Source: Halogeometricum sp. S1BR25-6 (GTDB taxonomy: Archaea; Halobacteriota; Halobacteria; Halobacteriales; Haloferacaceae). From it: DNA of 64,000 bases. Both the position numbers and the translations under genes were made by a program. Where the stretch lies: NCBI RefSeq assembly GCF_031624495.1, contig NZ_JAMQOP010000001.1:1054001-1118000 (forward strand), read 5' to 3'. How positions within the stretch are numbered: position 1 is the first letter of the stretch; each line of letters opens with the position of its first letter. A model generated the notes under the pieces. The model was not told the DNA's origin, did not search any database, and was given only the letters and a program-made list of their open reading frames with translations. Of the stretch, positions 63,460 to 64,000 are shown in pieces.

Positions 63460-63741
63460 ATGGCTGTGGAGAACGTCATCTGGCCCCGCTACCTCGACGC
63501 CGAGAAGTCGCGGTCCGCGGGCCGGCGCGTGCCGCTCGAGGACGCCGTCGTGGAACCGACGATAGACGAGATAGCCGAGGCGGTCCAGCAGATCGGCTAC
63601 GACGCCGTCATCGAACGCGACGTGCGACACCCCAGAGAGTGGGAGACGCGCGGCCGCGTCGTCGTCAAGGGCGCCGAGGACTCGACGAAGAACGACCTCG
63701 TGCAGGCCGTCGCCGCATACGTCGGCATCCTGCGGGACTGA
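63460..63741 (+). CDS. srp19: signal recognition particle 19-kDa protein
   Basis: 93 aa matching SRP19 along its length. [20 protein letters not shown] (the basic 7S-RNA-binding face), [17 protein letters not shown], then [15 protein letters not shown]. It assembles on 7S RNA to let SRP54 bind. Gar1 follows 5 bp later, so both are probably one transcript. Confidence 0.93.
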   Translation: MAVENVIWPRYLDAEKSRSAGRRVPLEDAVVEPTIDEIAEAVQQIGYDAVIERDVRHPREWETRGRVVVKGAEDSTKNDLVQAVAAYVGILRD

Positions 63742-63746
63742 CACCG

Positions 63747-63974
63747 ATGCAACGAGTCGGCACCGTCTCACGGACGGCGCAGAACCTCGCCATCGCGCGC
63801 TGCGAGGGCGCGGAACACCCCGACATCGGCCGGGAAGTCGTCGACGAGTCGCTCTCCTCCGTCGGCCGCGTCGTCGACGTGTTCGGACCGGTCGAGCGGC
63901 CGTACGTGGCCGTGGCGACCGGCGACCGCGCCGCGCCCGCGACGCTCGTCGGAACGAAACTGTACGCGCGGTGA
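63747..63974 (+). CDS. gar1: H/ACA RNP protein Gar1
   Basis: 75 aa, a compact beta-barrel. MQRVGTVSRTAQNLAIARCE, then IGREVVDESLSSVGRVVDVFGPVERPY is the Gar1 signature (G-x-V-x-D-x-F-G-P-V). It is the pseudouridylation RNP component that partners Cbf5, Nop10 and L7Ae. The ATG at 63747 lies 5 bp after srp19. The window ends 26 bp after its stop. Confidence 0.9.
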   Translation: MQRVGTVSRTAQNLAIARCEGAEHPDIGREVVDESLSSVGRVVDVFGPVERPYVAVATGDRAAPATLVGTKLYAR

Positions 63975-64000
63975 CGCAGCAGGCGGGACGGAACAGAACA

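Overview
This is a chromosomal window from a halophilic archaeon (class Halobacteria). The evidence is the high-GC, third-position-biased coding sequence, acidic proteins, archaeal information-processing genes (aCPSF1, TFB, SRP19, Gar1, Trm5, Dph5, Drg), TATA boxes about 25-30 bp before leaderless starts, a tRNA-linked integrative element, and archaeosortase A with PGF-CTERM substrates. The gene content and order resemble what I remember of Haloferax and relatives (family Haloferacaceae). That placement is an inference.

Layout. 1-13.9 kb: aCPSF1 ribonuclease, methylglyoxal synthase, MFS exporter, endonuclease III, a long coiled-coil protein, DUF371/DUF373 proteins, aldo-keto reductase, geranylgeranyl reductase and several small secreted or regulatory proteins. 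14-25.5 kb: central carbon genes, namely the 2-oxoacid:ferredoxin oxidoreductase pair, a ferredoxin-NADP reductase-like flavoprotein, the methylmalonyl-CoA mutase large subunit, an acetate transporter, acetyl-CoA synthetase and a second acyl-CoA synthetase. 25.9-31.8 kb: a Liv-type ABC import operon ending in a thioredoxin-fold protein. 32-36 kb: UspA, a triple tandem repeat, heme-copper oxidase subunit I and its small membrane companions. 36-44.6 kb: Drg GTPase, MATE exporter, two-domain VOC protein, a PGF-CTERM surface protein beside archaeosortase A, and diphthine synthase.

44.6-55.76 kb is an integrative element of about 11 kb with visibly lower GC. It lies between an intact tRNA-Thr(CGT) gene and an 18-bp copy of that gene's 3' end, with a tyrosine recombinase at the far end. 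It carries mostly unrecognised genes. These include a duplicated promoter/leader module that precedes paralogous coiled-coil genes, a frameshifted membrane gene, a DEDD-exonuclease-like protein, a lipoprotein, and a PD-(D/E)XK nuclease-like gene flanked by a 15-bp direct repeat. This is the part of the window most likely to hold something undescribed.

55.8-64 kb returns to core genes: Trm5, a YqeC/MobA molybdenum-cofactor pair, TFB, a cobalamin-type ABC importer with a PGF-CTERM-anchored binding protein, SRP19 and Gar1.

How the genes connect: the acetate/acyl-CoA genes, methylmalonyl-CoA mutase and the 2-oxoacid oxidoreductase together describe heterotrophic growth on organic and amino acids feeding the TCA cycle. 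The B12 importer would supply the mutase's cofactor. ArtA would process at least two proteins encoded here. Protein-family names come from reading the translations and from memory; no database search was run. Starts were chosen from SD-like sequences, TATA spacing and homology-like N-termini.
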